64,000 nucleotides of DNA from Polyodon spathula (lineage: Eukaryota; Chordata; Actinopteri; Acipenseriformes; Polyodontidae), in assembly GCF_017654505.1 (NCBI RefSeq), contig NC_054539.1:69817256-69881255 (forward strand), in the 5' to 3' direction. A program made the position numbers and the translations under genes. Positions 51,640-61,379 of this stretch are shown piece after piece. The number at the start of each line of letters is the position of its first letter. Position 1 is the first letter of the stretch. Below the pieces are notes generated by a model. It was not told the DNA's origin. It searched no databases and was given only the letters and a program-made list of their open reading frames with translations.

Positions 51640-54600
51640 CTGGGATTGCATTGGTATCATGAGCCTTGACACCACAGTAGAAACATCCTTGCAGAGGGCA
51701 TTAGAACAGAGGGAATGCAGTTCTGTAAATCTTTGCCACAGGCATGGAAATAATATATAATATGGCAGTACAGTACAGTATGGCAGTACAGCAGAAAGTA
51801 GATTACTATGACCTGAAATCATGTTCATGCAAGATTCAAGCAAACCGGCATTAGTCCAACTAATCAGAACTCATGAAAAGGAGTACTTGTATTTACAGTT
51901 GTGGCAGGGGGATGAAATAAGTTGCTGACCTACATGTTAATAGATGAGTTTGTTCTGAAGCTCAAGAAAGCAATTACAGTGTTGGTGCGGCCAACATAAG
52001 ATGATGACTATTTGCTTTGTACAGTATATGAAAACAATATAGGCTTACACTGTATATTCCAACATGTGGCTGCTAAAATACTTTTCAGATTCTTGAATGT
52101 TACTACTTTCTATTCAAAGTTCTATAACAGACCCCTAGAACAGCTAAGGGGAGTTTTGGACAGCTTCATAACTACCATTACAAATTCCAGAGGAACGTTT
52201 GCCTGATGACAGAAAACAGAGATGATCTGCCAAAAAATAAACTAAGCTGGTCTATAGCTTTATGAAAAAGCCACTTTTTTTTTTGTTAACTGTAAATCAC
52301 CATTTTCCACCAATGATTTCTGTAAGTTGGAACGTGTCAACAGATTGAATCATCTCCTGGCACAAGGTCCTAAAAACTGCCTGAAATGTATTCATTATTT
52401 TATTACAAGGCCCTGAAACTAATACATTAATTATCCTAGGGTTAACTTTCTGTAATGGTACTTGCTTGGAGTATAAAGCTTGTGGCTTTGAGACCAAAAC
52501 TTGCAGGTTTGTTTATTCAGCTCAAATTCTCGAATTCTGTGCATTTCCGATTTGACACAGCACTGGTAAAGATTTATTTTAGCTTTTCCTACACTACTCC
52601 ACCCATTACACTAAAGGGCCTCAAAAAAAGGTTATATTCACTGAAGAAAAAATGCATCATAAATGCGTCCATTTTGGATTGCACTTTGAATATGTGTTTT
52701 TATCTATATTCACTAAAGTGTAGCATTTTGACCAGCTGCTTGTTCCCAGAACTGGCCTCAGGAAATGAATGCAACCAAAGGAAAGTGGTCCACTTCCCGT
52801 TTTACAGTCCACAGAGCAACCAGCACCAACATGAGAAACACACACACAGATCTTTACAATCCACAGAGCAACCAGCACCAACATGAGAAACACAACACTG
52901 CCCATCAAAATACAATACGTTGCAAGACACATTCATCAAGGGCTGCCATCTACAGTACATCATACCAGTTCCAAGGCAGTAGAAATAGAGTAACATTTTC
53001 TTTATCATCTTTTCTTGCAATGTGATTGTTTGAAGCACTATGTACATACATAATTTGCATTCAGTATTACACAAAGTGTTGTACAAACATAAGTCATGTA
53101 ACTGAAAACATGCTCTACATAGAGCAGTTTTAAGGTCTCTAACCAGCTGATTCCTAAAATAAGTTATACTAACAACTCACAACAAACATACACTATATCA
53201 GAAGATTTCAAAATCAAATGTGTCACTTTCAAAATTTAAAAAAAAAAATCTGCAGTGATGTCCCACAGACAGGGTGCATGTATAACAGTACTCAACAAGA
53301 CTGAAGCAAACTGCCATCAATATCTCAAACAGCAAGCACGACAGAGCTTGAAGATTGAATGCATAACTAACTGCAGGAATTAGGAGTGTGACTATTTGGC
53401 AGTTAACTAAATAGTCACACTCCATCAAATAAAATAAAATCTAAAGGGAACTCAATTCTACTACTAATTATTAGAACTAGTAACACACTGCTTTCAATCA
53501 CTTCAAGGGTTTAAAACTACTAGCTTGAGATTTGTGTGGCAGATTTGGAAAACATGCTTTACTTTAGAAACGACAAATTAGATCCATTAGAAATCTCTCT
53601 GTATCCTGTCGACTGAATTTGAGACAGCCACATTCATATTTAAAACTGAATTACATCTCCACATCGAGCCTAAGGGAAAATGGGACTCCAGACACCTGCC
53701 TGCTGTACATTCTGTTCAACAAGTGGTGTTTTAAAACATTAGTGTATCCTGTATGTACTCTGGGTGATTTATTAAGAACAATGGTTTGACTTTAAGGGTA
53801 CAAAAACACTCAGTAAATTCTGACAAACATTTATTTTGATACAAGCATTTCCACACTACCTTTGAAAACAATGGTCTGTCATACAAAAAAAAAAAAAAAA
53901 AGGTGTATTTAAAGACATGTAAACATTTACTAAACAGTAATCCAGTCCAATGATACTCTTGAGTGCTAAAGAGGCCCCCTGTCGCCATATAAGCAAAACA
54001 GTAAACAGGACAGGGATTTTCACAAGACCCACAGTCTCATGCAATGCCCGGACTACTACAAAACTTTTTTGTTAACAGTTCACGATTTAAATAAACAAAC
54101 CCAATCAATTCAAATACATTCACTGTGATTGGTGGCTATGTACAAACGAACCGTAAATAAGACTTCAGAAATAAAAACAGTCTTTTTTTTTTTTTTTTTT
54201 TTTTTTTAATCATAACTTAATATTTGAACACATAGGCACAGTACATAAATGATTATTCCCTCCAAAACACCAACCGTGCAGTACAAGGACAATTTTAACC
54301 ATTTGTGCGACTGCCTGTGTGTTCTGAAATCCAATAACTAATTGCAGTACAACCATTTAAAATTAATCACGTAAGGCAGACGGGAAACGTTTTTTTTTTT
54401 TTTTTTTTTTTTTAATTGAATCAGAAATGTTCCTCTTGATGGTTTAACTGTCAACTCTGTAACTAACAATAAGCAACACAACAGTACACTTGGTCAGCTC
54501 ATGATAATAAAAATAACCTAAATCGAATTGCCACACCATCCTATTTTACACAGTCGGTTTTGTTATTACAGAGAAACTGTATGATGTTTAATGCACACAA

Positions 54601-54830
54601 TAATGGAGGGCTGTTATCATTATTCCAGCATTTACCAATGGAAAACTCGTTTTTATACCTCCTTTATTTATTTCCGTTGGGATTAAACAGATAAATGATG
54701 CAAACAAAAACGAATAAAAACGTACCGCTAACTAGACGAAAGTAACTGTGGTATGTGACACCTCCTGGTATCTATCACTCAATCCAGGACAGGGAGAAGA
54801 AAGGAATTTGTTGAAGCCTGTGGAGCGGAA
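51640..54830. other. No gene recognised; one 50-base tandem duplication
   Basis: Two adjacent copies of CCACAGAGCAACCAGCACCA followed by ACATGAGAAACAC at 52808-52843 and 52860-52893. T runs occur at 54182-54207 and 54391-54413. No coding exon was recognised. Confidence 0.5.
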
Positions 54831-54831
54831 A

Positions 54832-54870
<39 letters not shown>
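54831..54870. repeat. (AAT)n microsatellite
   Basis: About 13 units of AAT immediately downstream of the candidate RNF144A first exon. Confidence 0.93.
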
Positions 54871-54871
<1 letters not shown>

Positions 54872-54950
54872 TATTTTAAAAAGTGTACAATAAATTCAGA
54901 AAGTTTTTTTTTTTTATTATATTAATATTGTCTGATATGTTATAACTCAC

Positions 54951-55330
54951 CGTTTCCATCTACAATGCAACAGGAAAGAAAAATCAACCTCTCCGATTTA
55001 CACCAAGCAACTGGGCGACGTCCATTTTCTCTGTAACTTCTCTGTCATCACTGCCTCAATTTTACCATGCAACGATAATGTATTGCAAATGCTAACTGTG
55101 GTGAAGCTGCCGCTGTGTCTGCGAGAAATGATTTTGCTGCAGCACTAAAAGCACGGGATGAAAACAGCTGGTACATCTGCCTGGAAAGACGCCATTATTA
55201 GTCTGTGTGTTTGCTTGCAATTCTTTAAATAGACTAGGCTGTATGTAGGAGTGAGGGAGACGTCCAGCACAGCGCCCCTTGTAGGACAAATGACTACACT
55301 GACAAGTGCTCCAGTTGCTGTACAATTGAT
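54951..55330 (-). other. Candidate non-coding first exon of RNF144A
   Basis: The minus strand reads ...ATGGAAACG followed by gtgagt, a strong donor, with exon end at 54951. A TATA-like ctatttaaag occurs at 55224-55233. Between them is ATGGCGTCTTTCC, which opens a 16-codon frame ending in TAG; it would be an upstream ORF. The stretch is less AT-rich than its surroundings and lies between the viperin relic and the RNF144A coding start, where a 5' untranslated exon is expected. No conserved protein is encoded. This is an inference from position and splice signal only. Confidence 0.35.
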
Positions 55331-55754
55331 GCAGAACTAATCGTTCAGGGAGTGAGACAAGGCTTTAGGTCTGTAATTTCCATCTTTGGCATGCACTGGA
55401 TTTAAATTACGACCCCTGTGTGCCCCCTATAAAAAGCAGATTTGTTTATGTGTTTGCTTTAATAATAATTTTTAAAAAGCCATAACAAACACACATTTAC
55501 CACCAATATGACACGGATTATAATATAAATGGCAAAAATATGTCAAATGCATTGCTTACATGCCATAAATACTCATAGGTTGCATTCACTGTTACAGTAA
55601 TTGCACACTCTTAATGGATTATTCCCCTGAGAAGCTGTCAGTAATGCTTGTTTCTGAGTCTTGGGAGTGGGCAAAAGCTGGACCGAGACCAAACTGGCTG
55701 GACGAGGCAGTAAAACTGCTGCTTTTATCATAAAGCATACAGCAATGTATTACT

Positions 55755-55788
<34 letters not shown>

Positions 55789-57181
55789 ATTGCATTACAT
55801 ATCAACAGGAATTATCATTCTAGGATTTGTAGGTTTTTTCTTTTTCTTTTTTTTACTGCAAACGTTGCCGGGTGGATGGAAAAGTGACCGGAGGACGATT
55901 TAAAACAACTCAGATTGTCTTAAATCATAGATCAATGAATTGCTCCCTTCCACAACAACAAGAATTATCATTATGGCTTCCTGACAAAAACAATAATAAT
56001 TATCACTTGTGGTGCTGAAAGCATTTTAGTTTTCTTTGATTTCATTAGTTGTTGACTTGTTAAATCTTTGTGATTCTTGGTTTTTGTGTTTTTATTTCAA
56101 CTGAGGTTTTGCTTCTTGTAATTCTATGCACTTGTACACTGTCATGTCTCTGAAAAGATCAAATGTGACAAAAGGAATGTCCCTTATTTTTAACTCCAGA
56201 AAGACGTCTCACAACAATGTGTAAATTTATTGTGAGTTTTATATGTTGTGTATTGATATTTTATTAATTGAATTCCCGAAAAATGTATTCTGCCGTGCAT
56301 TGTACTGTTCTGCAAGGCCCTTTCTCCCAGACAGGCTTTTATGAATCCTATTTGCTCCATGAGGCTGCATAACTTATCCCAGGCATCAACAACTGTCAGT
56401 CTAGGACAGTGTTCGTGTGATGAAAATCAATGAACAGTCACACTGTTTACATCAGCAGAGTGGCAGGCTTAGGTTGGGGTATCTATTAACCCAGCACAAT
56501 AGTGTGTGTGAATAACTTATCAGACTGGTGTATCCTGGCTTATTGTGAATATAAGGATCCACACACAGGTTTTCAGGTAAGCGATTACACTTTTATTACT
56601 TAAGAATTTACATTTCATTACCATACCCACGTCAAGGCTGCTATTCTAGGAAAGTGCCTTCACTCTCCAAGGTACAGATACTAATACAATATATAATATA
56701 GAGTTGCTTGTTATTTCACTGTCTGACTTCCAACATGGATTAGTGAAGGATTTCTACACCATAAAGTATAGTACATGACATCGTCCTGTCAACATGGCCT
56801 AACTGTGAACTAACCAAATGTGTGAGGGAGCACCTGAGGCAGTACTCTGCTTCTCCTGCCTTCAGCAGGCAGATTCACATTCAACTTCACTGCCACCTAC
56901 AGTCCCAAATTAGTACTTCAGCCACCAACCTTCATGAATGGGTAAACTTGGGAACACATTTCTATAAAACTGTTGAATACACAGGGTATGTAGCAATTGA
57001 AAACGTAGCTTTTTTTTGTTTTGTTTAAAACTTTAAATAGTCAAATGTTAGATTTAGTTAAATAAAACATATTGTTCTGCATAACACTATTTATGAAAAT
57101 AAGACTTTCTTCTGTTACTGTAGATCTCCAAAGAATGTACTGTAGGTTCTGAATTTCAATAAAGTCATACAATGTTTTGAC
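55331..57181. other. No gene recognised
   Basis: Includes a run of about 32 C at 55757-55788. On the minus strand, where viperin exons 3 onward would be expected, no stretch resembling DILAISCDSF, RGQG, VAFKINSVIN or NPVRWKVFQC was found by eye. Confidence 0.5.
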
Positions 57182-57712
57182 TCAAGACAAAATGTTCATC
57201 CCAACAGGTTCTGAGGTGCCAAGTTTAAAGACAAATTCGCGTTCCTTTTGTTTCCTTTCAGAATGTGTTCCATAACAATGATACATTCCACAGACTGCAA
57301 CGTCATTAGGGCTGTGTCCAGCTGTTTTAAAATGTTTAGCTATGGATGATGTGGCAGAGCTGATCCTAACATTTCTTAAATGTTCCACAAAGCGATCAGC
57401 TAAACGCCTTTTTGTTTCTCCAATGTACAGTTTGTTGCATTTTTTACAGATAATGCAATAGACAATTCCATGTGAGGTGCAAGTAAAGTGTTCAGTGATG
57501 ATGAATGATGATTTAGGTCCTGGAATCTCTAGTTTTGAGATGGTATATTTGCAGGTTGTACAACGTAGCCTGTTGCATGGAAATGTTCCTGTTGAGCTTT
57601 TAGTTTTTGGATGTGTTATGCTGTGGACCAGGCAATCTTTTAAAATGTTGAAACTTCTCTGTACAAATTCCTGGGCAGTTCTGCTTATAGGATGATAGGT
57701 AAAGTAAGCCAA
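57182..57712 (-). mobile_element. Penelope-like retroelement fragment, C-terminal GIY-YIG endonuclease
   Basis: The open frame has a cysteine-rich linker (FPCNRLRCTTCKYT) followed by HFTCTSHGIVYCIICKKCNK and LYIGETKRRLADRFVEHLR. This is the layout of the GIY-YIG endonuclease at the C-terminus of Penelope-like elements: the two Tyr signatures (VYC and YIG), the Arg in the following helix and a Glu-His are present. No reverse transcriptase precedes it, so this is a 5'-truncated copy. The frame is still open for about 176 codons, suggesting a relatively recent insertion. It lies directly downstream of the last surviving viperin exon. Confidence 0.8.
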
Positions 57713-57866
57713 CCAAGACGATAGCAGGCCTTGAGGATCTGTTAAGAGGAAATTAAGTTAGCCTTTTTTTAGCTGACAAACACATACACCATCCCAGCAA
57801 GCATTATGTTAATATTTGTAGACAGACTGGGGTTGGGCATTTCACCCCACATCAAACCCTACTTTC

Positions 57867-57910
57867 TAAATACCTTGGTATCCCTGGATTATCCTCTTTT
57901 AATGCAGTAT
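57867..57910 (-). repeat. Short dispersed motif shared with two sites at 36.5-36.75 kb
   Basis: The minus strand reads AAAAGAGGATAATCCAGGG then ATACCAAGGTATTTAG. Similar 45-50 base sequences, in plus orientation, occur at 36513-36570 and 36697-36754. The core GGGATACCA.G.TATTTAG is shared. The family is unknown; the motif may belong to the Penelope-like element that lies just downstream here. Confidence 0.5.
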
Positions 57911-58290
57911 ATACTGTGCTAAATATCTGTGCAGTGGTTTCTCAAAATGTTATTCACTATTAAGCATGCTGAACTACAATACACTACCACTTAATATCTT
58001 GCTGTAAATGTCACATCTTCAAATACTGGCACATGCAAAAAGGTTTTAAAGATCAATTTGTTTCATAACTTAAGTGGTATCCCAAATATTATCCATTTAA
58101 GACAAATGCAGAAATACTGGGTGGAAGGAAGGCAGATGTTCTCCAGATAAGCTTAGAGCCATGTAAAGACAGATGTAAAGAAAATGGTAATAAGACAATA
58201 TTGGAGCAACATAACCCACAACTGCTTAGCAATAGAACAGGAACAAACCATCAGCACTGTCTCTAGTACAGAACAAGTGTATAAACATAC

Positions 58291-58452
58291 CATATTTATG
58301 GAACCACTTCTCAGTTAGCAGGTTTCCATTGCGCACAATGCTGACACTTGGCAACAGCAGTTCCTGCTTGCAGAACTGAACTAACTTCCCCAAAAAGTCA
58401 CCTAGTTGATGCAAAAATGGTTCCCCTCCAGAAAAGTTGATCGCCTCCATGC
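58291..58452 (-). pseudogene. rsad2: RSAD2 (viperin) second coding exon
   Basis: 162 bases, acceptor ttttttgtag and donor gtatgt, encoding (G)[17 protein letters not shown]... through [11 protein letters not shown] to WFHKYG. NFSGGEP is the radical SAM GGE-type motif that binds the methionine part of SAM, and LPSVSIV.NG is also a viperin signature. The frame is open and both splice sites look usable. Substitutions at conserved places (Ala for Lys in GMEKINFSGG, Arg/Asn in SNGS) suggest relaxed constraint. The family sequence should continue with EYLDILAISCDSF in the next exon; I did not find that or any later exon between here and 55.3 kb. Confidence 0.85.
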
Positions 58453-59144
58453 CTACAAAAAACATAATAAAAGATTTCCCTGGTTATCACATGCACTGAC
58501 ACAGCCAGACCAGGGCTTCTTTTCAGTCTGTAATAACCCCAGTACTTTTACAACAGGAATCAATCATCATACCGGCCAAAGCTAAGGTATTGTCTTTGCC
58601 CATAACATTTTACTACACCTTAGAGAAAAGCACTAAACCAGTCCATCTAAAACCTAATAGAAATGTTAGAATGTTATATAATGGTAGATACAGAGAATCA
58701 GTTATCCTGTTATAATAAAACTCTATTCCTATAACTCTGCTGTGTTTAATTATTATTACTTATCAATTTATATTAACAGTATTTCTATACAATGAAAAAT
58801 ACAGCAGCACATTGTACAACAGTGATACTGTAACACACATTGTGGTACATACACCTGTGTTACTATCTACAGGATATAGTACATGGTTTTAAACGCAGTC
58901 ATACTCTTGTGTACTGTATCTTTCCTCCCTGTAGGTGTAGCTAATGTAAGGGTTGGATTTATAAAGCTCCATGTCAGGTTTAAATGTGTTAGCAATGCAT
59001 TTTACGTGTTCCTTACTTGTGCCATAATTGAATTGAATATAGGGCTGTGTCCATCTGTGTTAAAATATTTAACTATGGATATTCAATTATTATCAGTTTC
59101 AAACTGATACTGAAAATGCCCGGAAAGCACCATTTAGTCATCAG

Positions 59145-59477
59145 CATACCTGTCAACTTTTGAAAATACAAACTCGGGAGTGGGGGTGGTGGTGATGCAA
59201 TCCATAATAGCTTTTTTTTATTTTTAGCCCTGTAGGGCAGCAGCGGCGGCGCCTGCCATAGGGTTCTCCTGGGTCCTAAACCCTTCTAGGTACAAACGAG
59301 GATTGCAGTAACCACACACGAGACATGACTTTTTAAAGACATTAAAGATTTGCTGACAGTAGAGGGTTTAACAGTATAGTTTTGAGAAAAATGTGGGAGA
59401 AAATCTGTTCCGAGCGATGTCCGGGAGAAGGAAAATACGGGATACTCCCGGTGAATACGTGAGAGTTGACAGGTCTG
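59145..59477. mobile_element. MITE-like element in RSAD2 intron 1
   Basis: The termini are inverted: left CATACCTGTCAACTTTTG, right (reverse complement) CAGACCTGTCAACTCTCA. The 6-base direct repeat CATCAG flanks both sides (59139-59144 and 59478-59483). It is 333 bases long and has no open frame. The short length, inverted ends and flanking duplication indicate a non-autonomous DNA transposon; the superfamily is not clear. Confidence 0.65.
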
Positions 59478-59843
59478 CATCAGCTGTTTGTATGTGTCCA
59501 GTAAGTGGAAAGGAAAAAGTGTCCGTTAGGCAGCTACAGTAAGTCACTATAAATAGTGGCTGTAGTAAAGTTGTACTTACAGCACCATAAATACACTTAC
59601 AGACGGTATCGTATATAAAATATGTTGCCTGTTAGGGCACAACACATTGTGAATGCAGTTAATTAATTTATCTTAGTAACACACTTGAAGGAAACACTGC
59701 GTTTTTTTATATTAAGTGTGTTCCCGATAATATAAAATATAAAAAGTTGAATATTGTTGATGCATTATTAGAACAACAATAATAGTTACCTAATTACCTA
59801 CTTGATTTGGAATTAATATAATTACATAGGCGTACTAACTTAC

Positions 59844-60125
59844 CTGAGTCTTTGTTTTGGCAGTGTGGAAACACAAAGCACACGTGTAAATGCACTGGCA
59901 AATAAACTGGTGATTTACACTGGTTAGAGTTGGAGTTGTAGGGGTCTCTCCTGCACCATTCTCCTCTGACTTGACGATTCTCCTTCCATACACCAGTGCT
60001 GTTATTCCAAGCAAAGTGCGAAGTTTAGCTAATCCACCTTCAAAGATACATCTAAATTTGCACACGCAAAATTGCAGGAGTAGCTTCTTTATTCGTTTGT
60101 TTTCGACTGCAGCTGATGGAGGGTG
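59844..60125 (-). pseudogene. rsad2: RSAD2 (viperin) first coding exon, degraded
   Basis: Viperin is a radical SAM enzyme that converts CTP to the chain terminator ddhCTP and is strongly induced by interferon. The frame carries a basic/hydrophobic N-terminal helix (KKLLLQFCVCKFRC) like the family's amphipathic ER and lipid-droplet anchor. It then has TPTTPTLTSVN and the iron-sulfur motif CX3CX2C in QCIYTCALCFHTAKT. Decay signs: the frame opens after TGA (60126-60128) and contains no ATG; the only nearby ATG (60127-60129) is in another frame. Normally invariant residues around the cysteines differ (Arg and Asn positions are Cys and Ile). The frame meets CAG/gtaagt right after HTAKTKTQ, about 20 codons before the family's usual exon end, and in phase 0, whereas the next exon needs phase 1. 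A misread start or an unusual extra exon remains possible. Confidence 0.8.
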
Positions 60126-60142
60126 TCATATTTGTATACCCT

Positions 60143-60154
60143 CCTTATAATATG
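60143..60154 (-). promoter_or_regulatory. TATA-like box of the RSAD2 promoter
   Basis: The minus strand reads CATATTATAAGG between the proximal ISRE and the first-exon reading frame. Transcription would be expected to begin around 60115-60125. It is a weak match and is supported mainly by its position. Confidence 0.45.
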
Positions 60155-60193
60155 ACGTTTCTATGCACGCTGTGATTAAGAGCTCTGTGCCCT

Positions 60194-60204
60194 GAAAACG
60201 AAAC
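60194..60204 (-). promoter_or_regulatory. ISRE (interferon-stimulated response element), proximal to RSAD2
   Basis: The plus strand reads GAAAACGAAAC, a perfect GAAANNGAAAC core for IRF/ISGF3 binding. It lies about 40 bases upstream of a TATA-like box and about 130 bases upstream of the GTG codon at 60063-60065 in the viperin first exon. Position and spacing are those expected for an interferon-induced promoter. Function here is inferred. Confidence 0.75.
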
Positions 60205-60396
60205 GGATTATGATCACATTTTTCCAAAATGCCTTGATTACTTCAAGTGCAGTGATGTTCTGAAACCGATGAATGTTCACAAATACAGTAACGTTCTTGT
60301 AAAAATAATTTGGTAATAATACATACTTTTGGAGGAAGTTTAAAGTTTGACGACTTTAACATAGACAATGTTGGAATGCATTTTGAGTATAGTAGA

Positions 60397-60407
60397 GAAA
60401 GAGAAAC
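60397..60407 (-). promoter_or_regulatory. Second ISRE upstream of RSAD2
   Basis: The plus strand reads GAAAGAGAAAC, again a perfect GAAANNGAAAC core, about 200 bases further upstream. Vertebrate viperin promoters commonly carry more than one ISRE. One such match by chance in a few hundred bases is unlikely, and two in tandem upstream of a viperin exon argue for a real promoter. Confidence 0.65.
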
Positions 60408-60891
60408 GCGTGGCATTTTATTGTGAAACAGAAGATCACTTCATAAAATCCGAAACAGTAACTCAGAAACTGGAAAGATAAACCCATTTCATACAGTTAT
60501 TGCACAAACACCGTTGACTGATGATTTAGTTATTTGGTAGCATGAGAAACAGTTTCAAACATGTTAGCAGTGGGCGCTATTCTAGAGCCTTCACTGCAAT
60601 TTTACTACACTTCTACACGCTTATCATATCCCGTCTTGGTTGCCTGCTGGCCATACACTTATTGATAGTGTTATGATAGGCGTTTCTAGTTGTTTAATCT
60701 CAATAACTAGTACTAGGTCCTAACTTTAGTGCAAACTTTTAGATGGTCAACTATAATACTTTTATGTTGGCAGATTCTTAACAGCTAAAACAGATATATT
60801 GATCCTGTAGATAGTTGAAATAATTTCACTGACAATCAGTTGAACTGTATCAGGGTAATACCTTCGTTCTGTTTTCCAAGTGCAGCATGAG

Positions 60892-60894
<3 letters not shown>

Positions 60895-60978
<84 letters not shown>
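60895..60978. repeat. (GA)n microsatellite
   Basis: About 42 GA units with no interruptions. Confidence 0.97.
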
Positions 60979-60981
<3 letters not shown>

Positions 60982-61342
60982 CAGAGTGGCCGTTAAAGAC
61001 ACTTTACATTGCATTACAAATTAATCACTCAGATGAGTGACAGTCCATTTACACAGTATGGCCTTGATATTCAAGGTCTATGTGTTTATAAAATGGGGTT
61101 TTCGGGAATCCTTCATATCACTGCTGTCCTGTATTTTGAATGCACACATTCATGGGTTCCAGTAAAAGGCATCATACTATTTAAACTTAAAAATACAAAA
61201 TATACTATATTGTGAAAAATCTGTTATATTGCTGGTAGGGAATACCGAAACTGGCAGTACGAAAGAGGCCACAGAAGGCAGAAAAATGCAATTCAAGTGT
61301 GGACTTTCATTTTACACTGTGTGCAAACAGCAATCTGGCATT

Positions 61343-61379
<37 letters not shown>

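Noticed and set aside
52657..53086. Cys/Val-rich frames with repeated SHVGAGCSVDCK
   Set aside because: Produced by the 50-base tandem duplication; not a protein family.
55092..55325. 77-codon minus-strand frame next to the candidate first exon
   Set aside because: No recognisable motif, and it overlaps the putative untranslated exon; no evidence that it is translated.
43600..58200. Later viperin exons
   Set aside because: I looked on the minus strand for DILAISCDSF, LIGRGQG, VAFKINSVIN, NPVRWKVFQC and the C-terminal tail and saw none; a translated search is needed to be sure.
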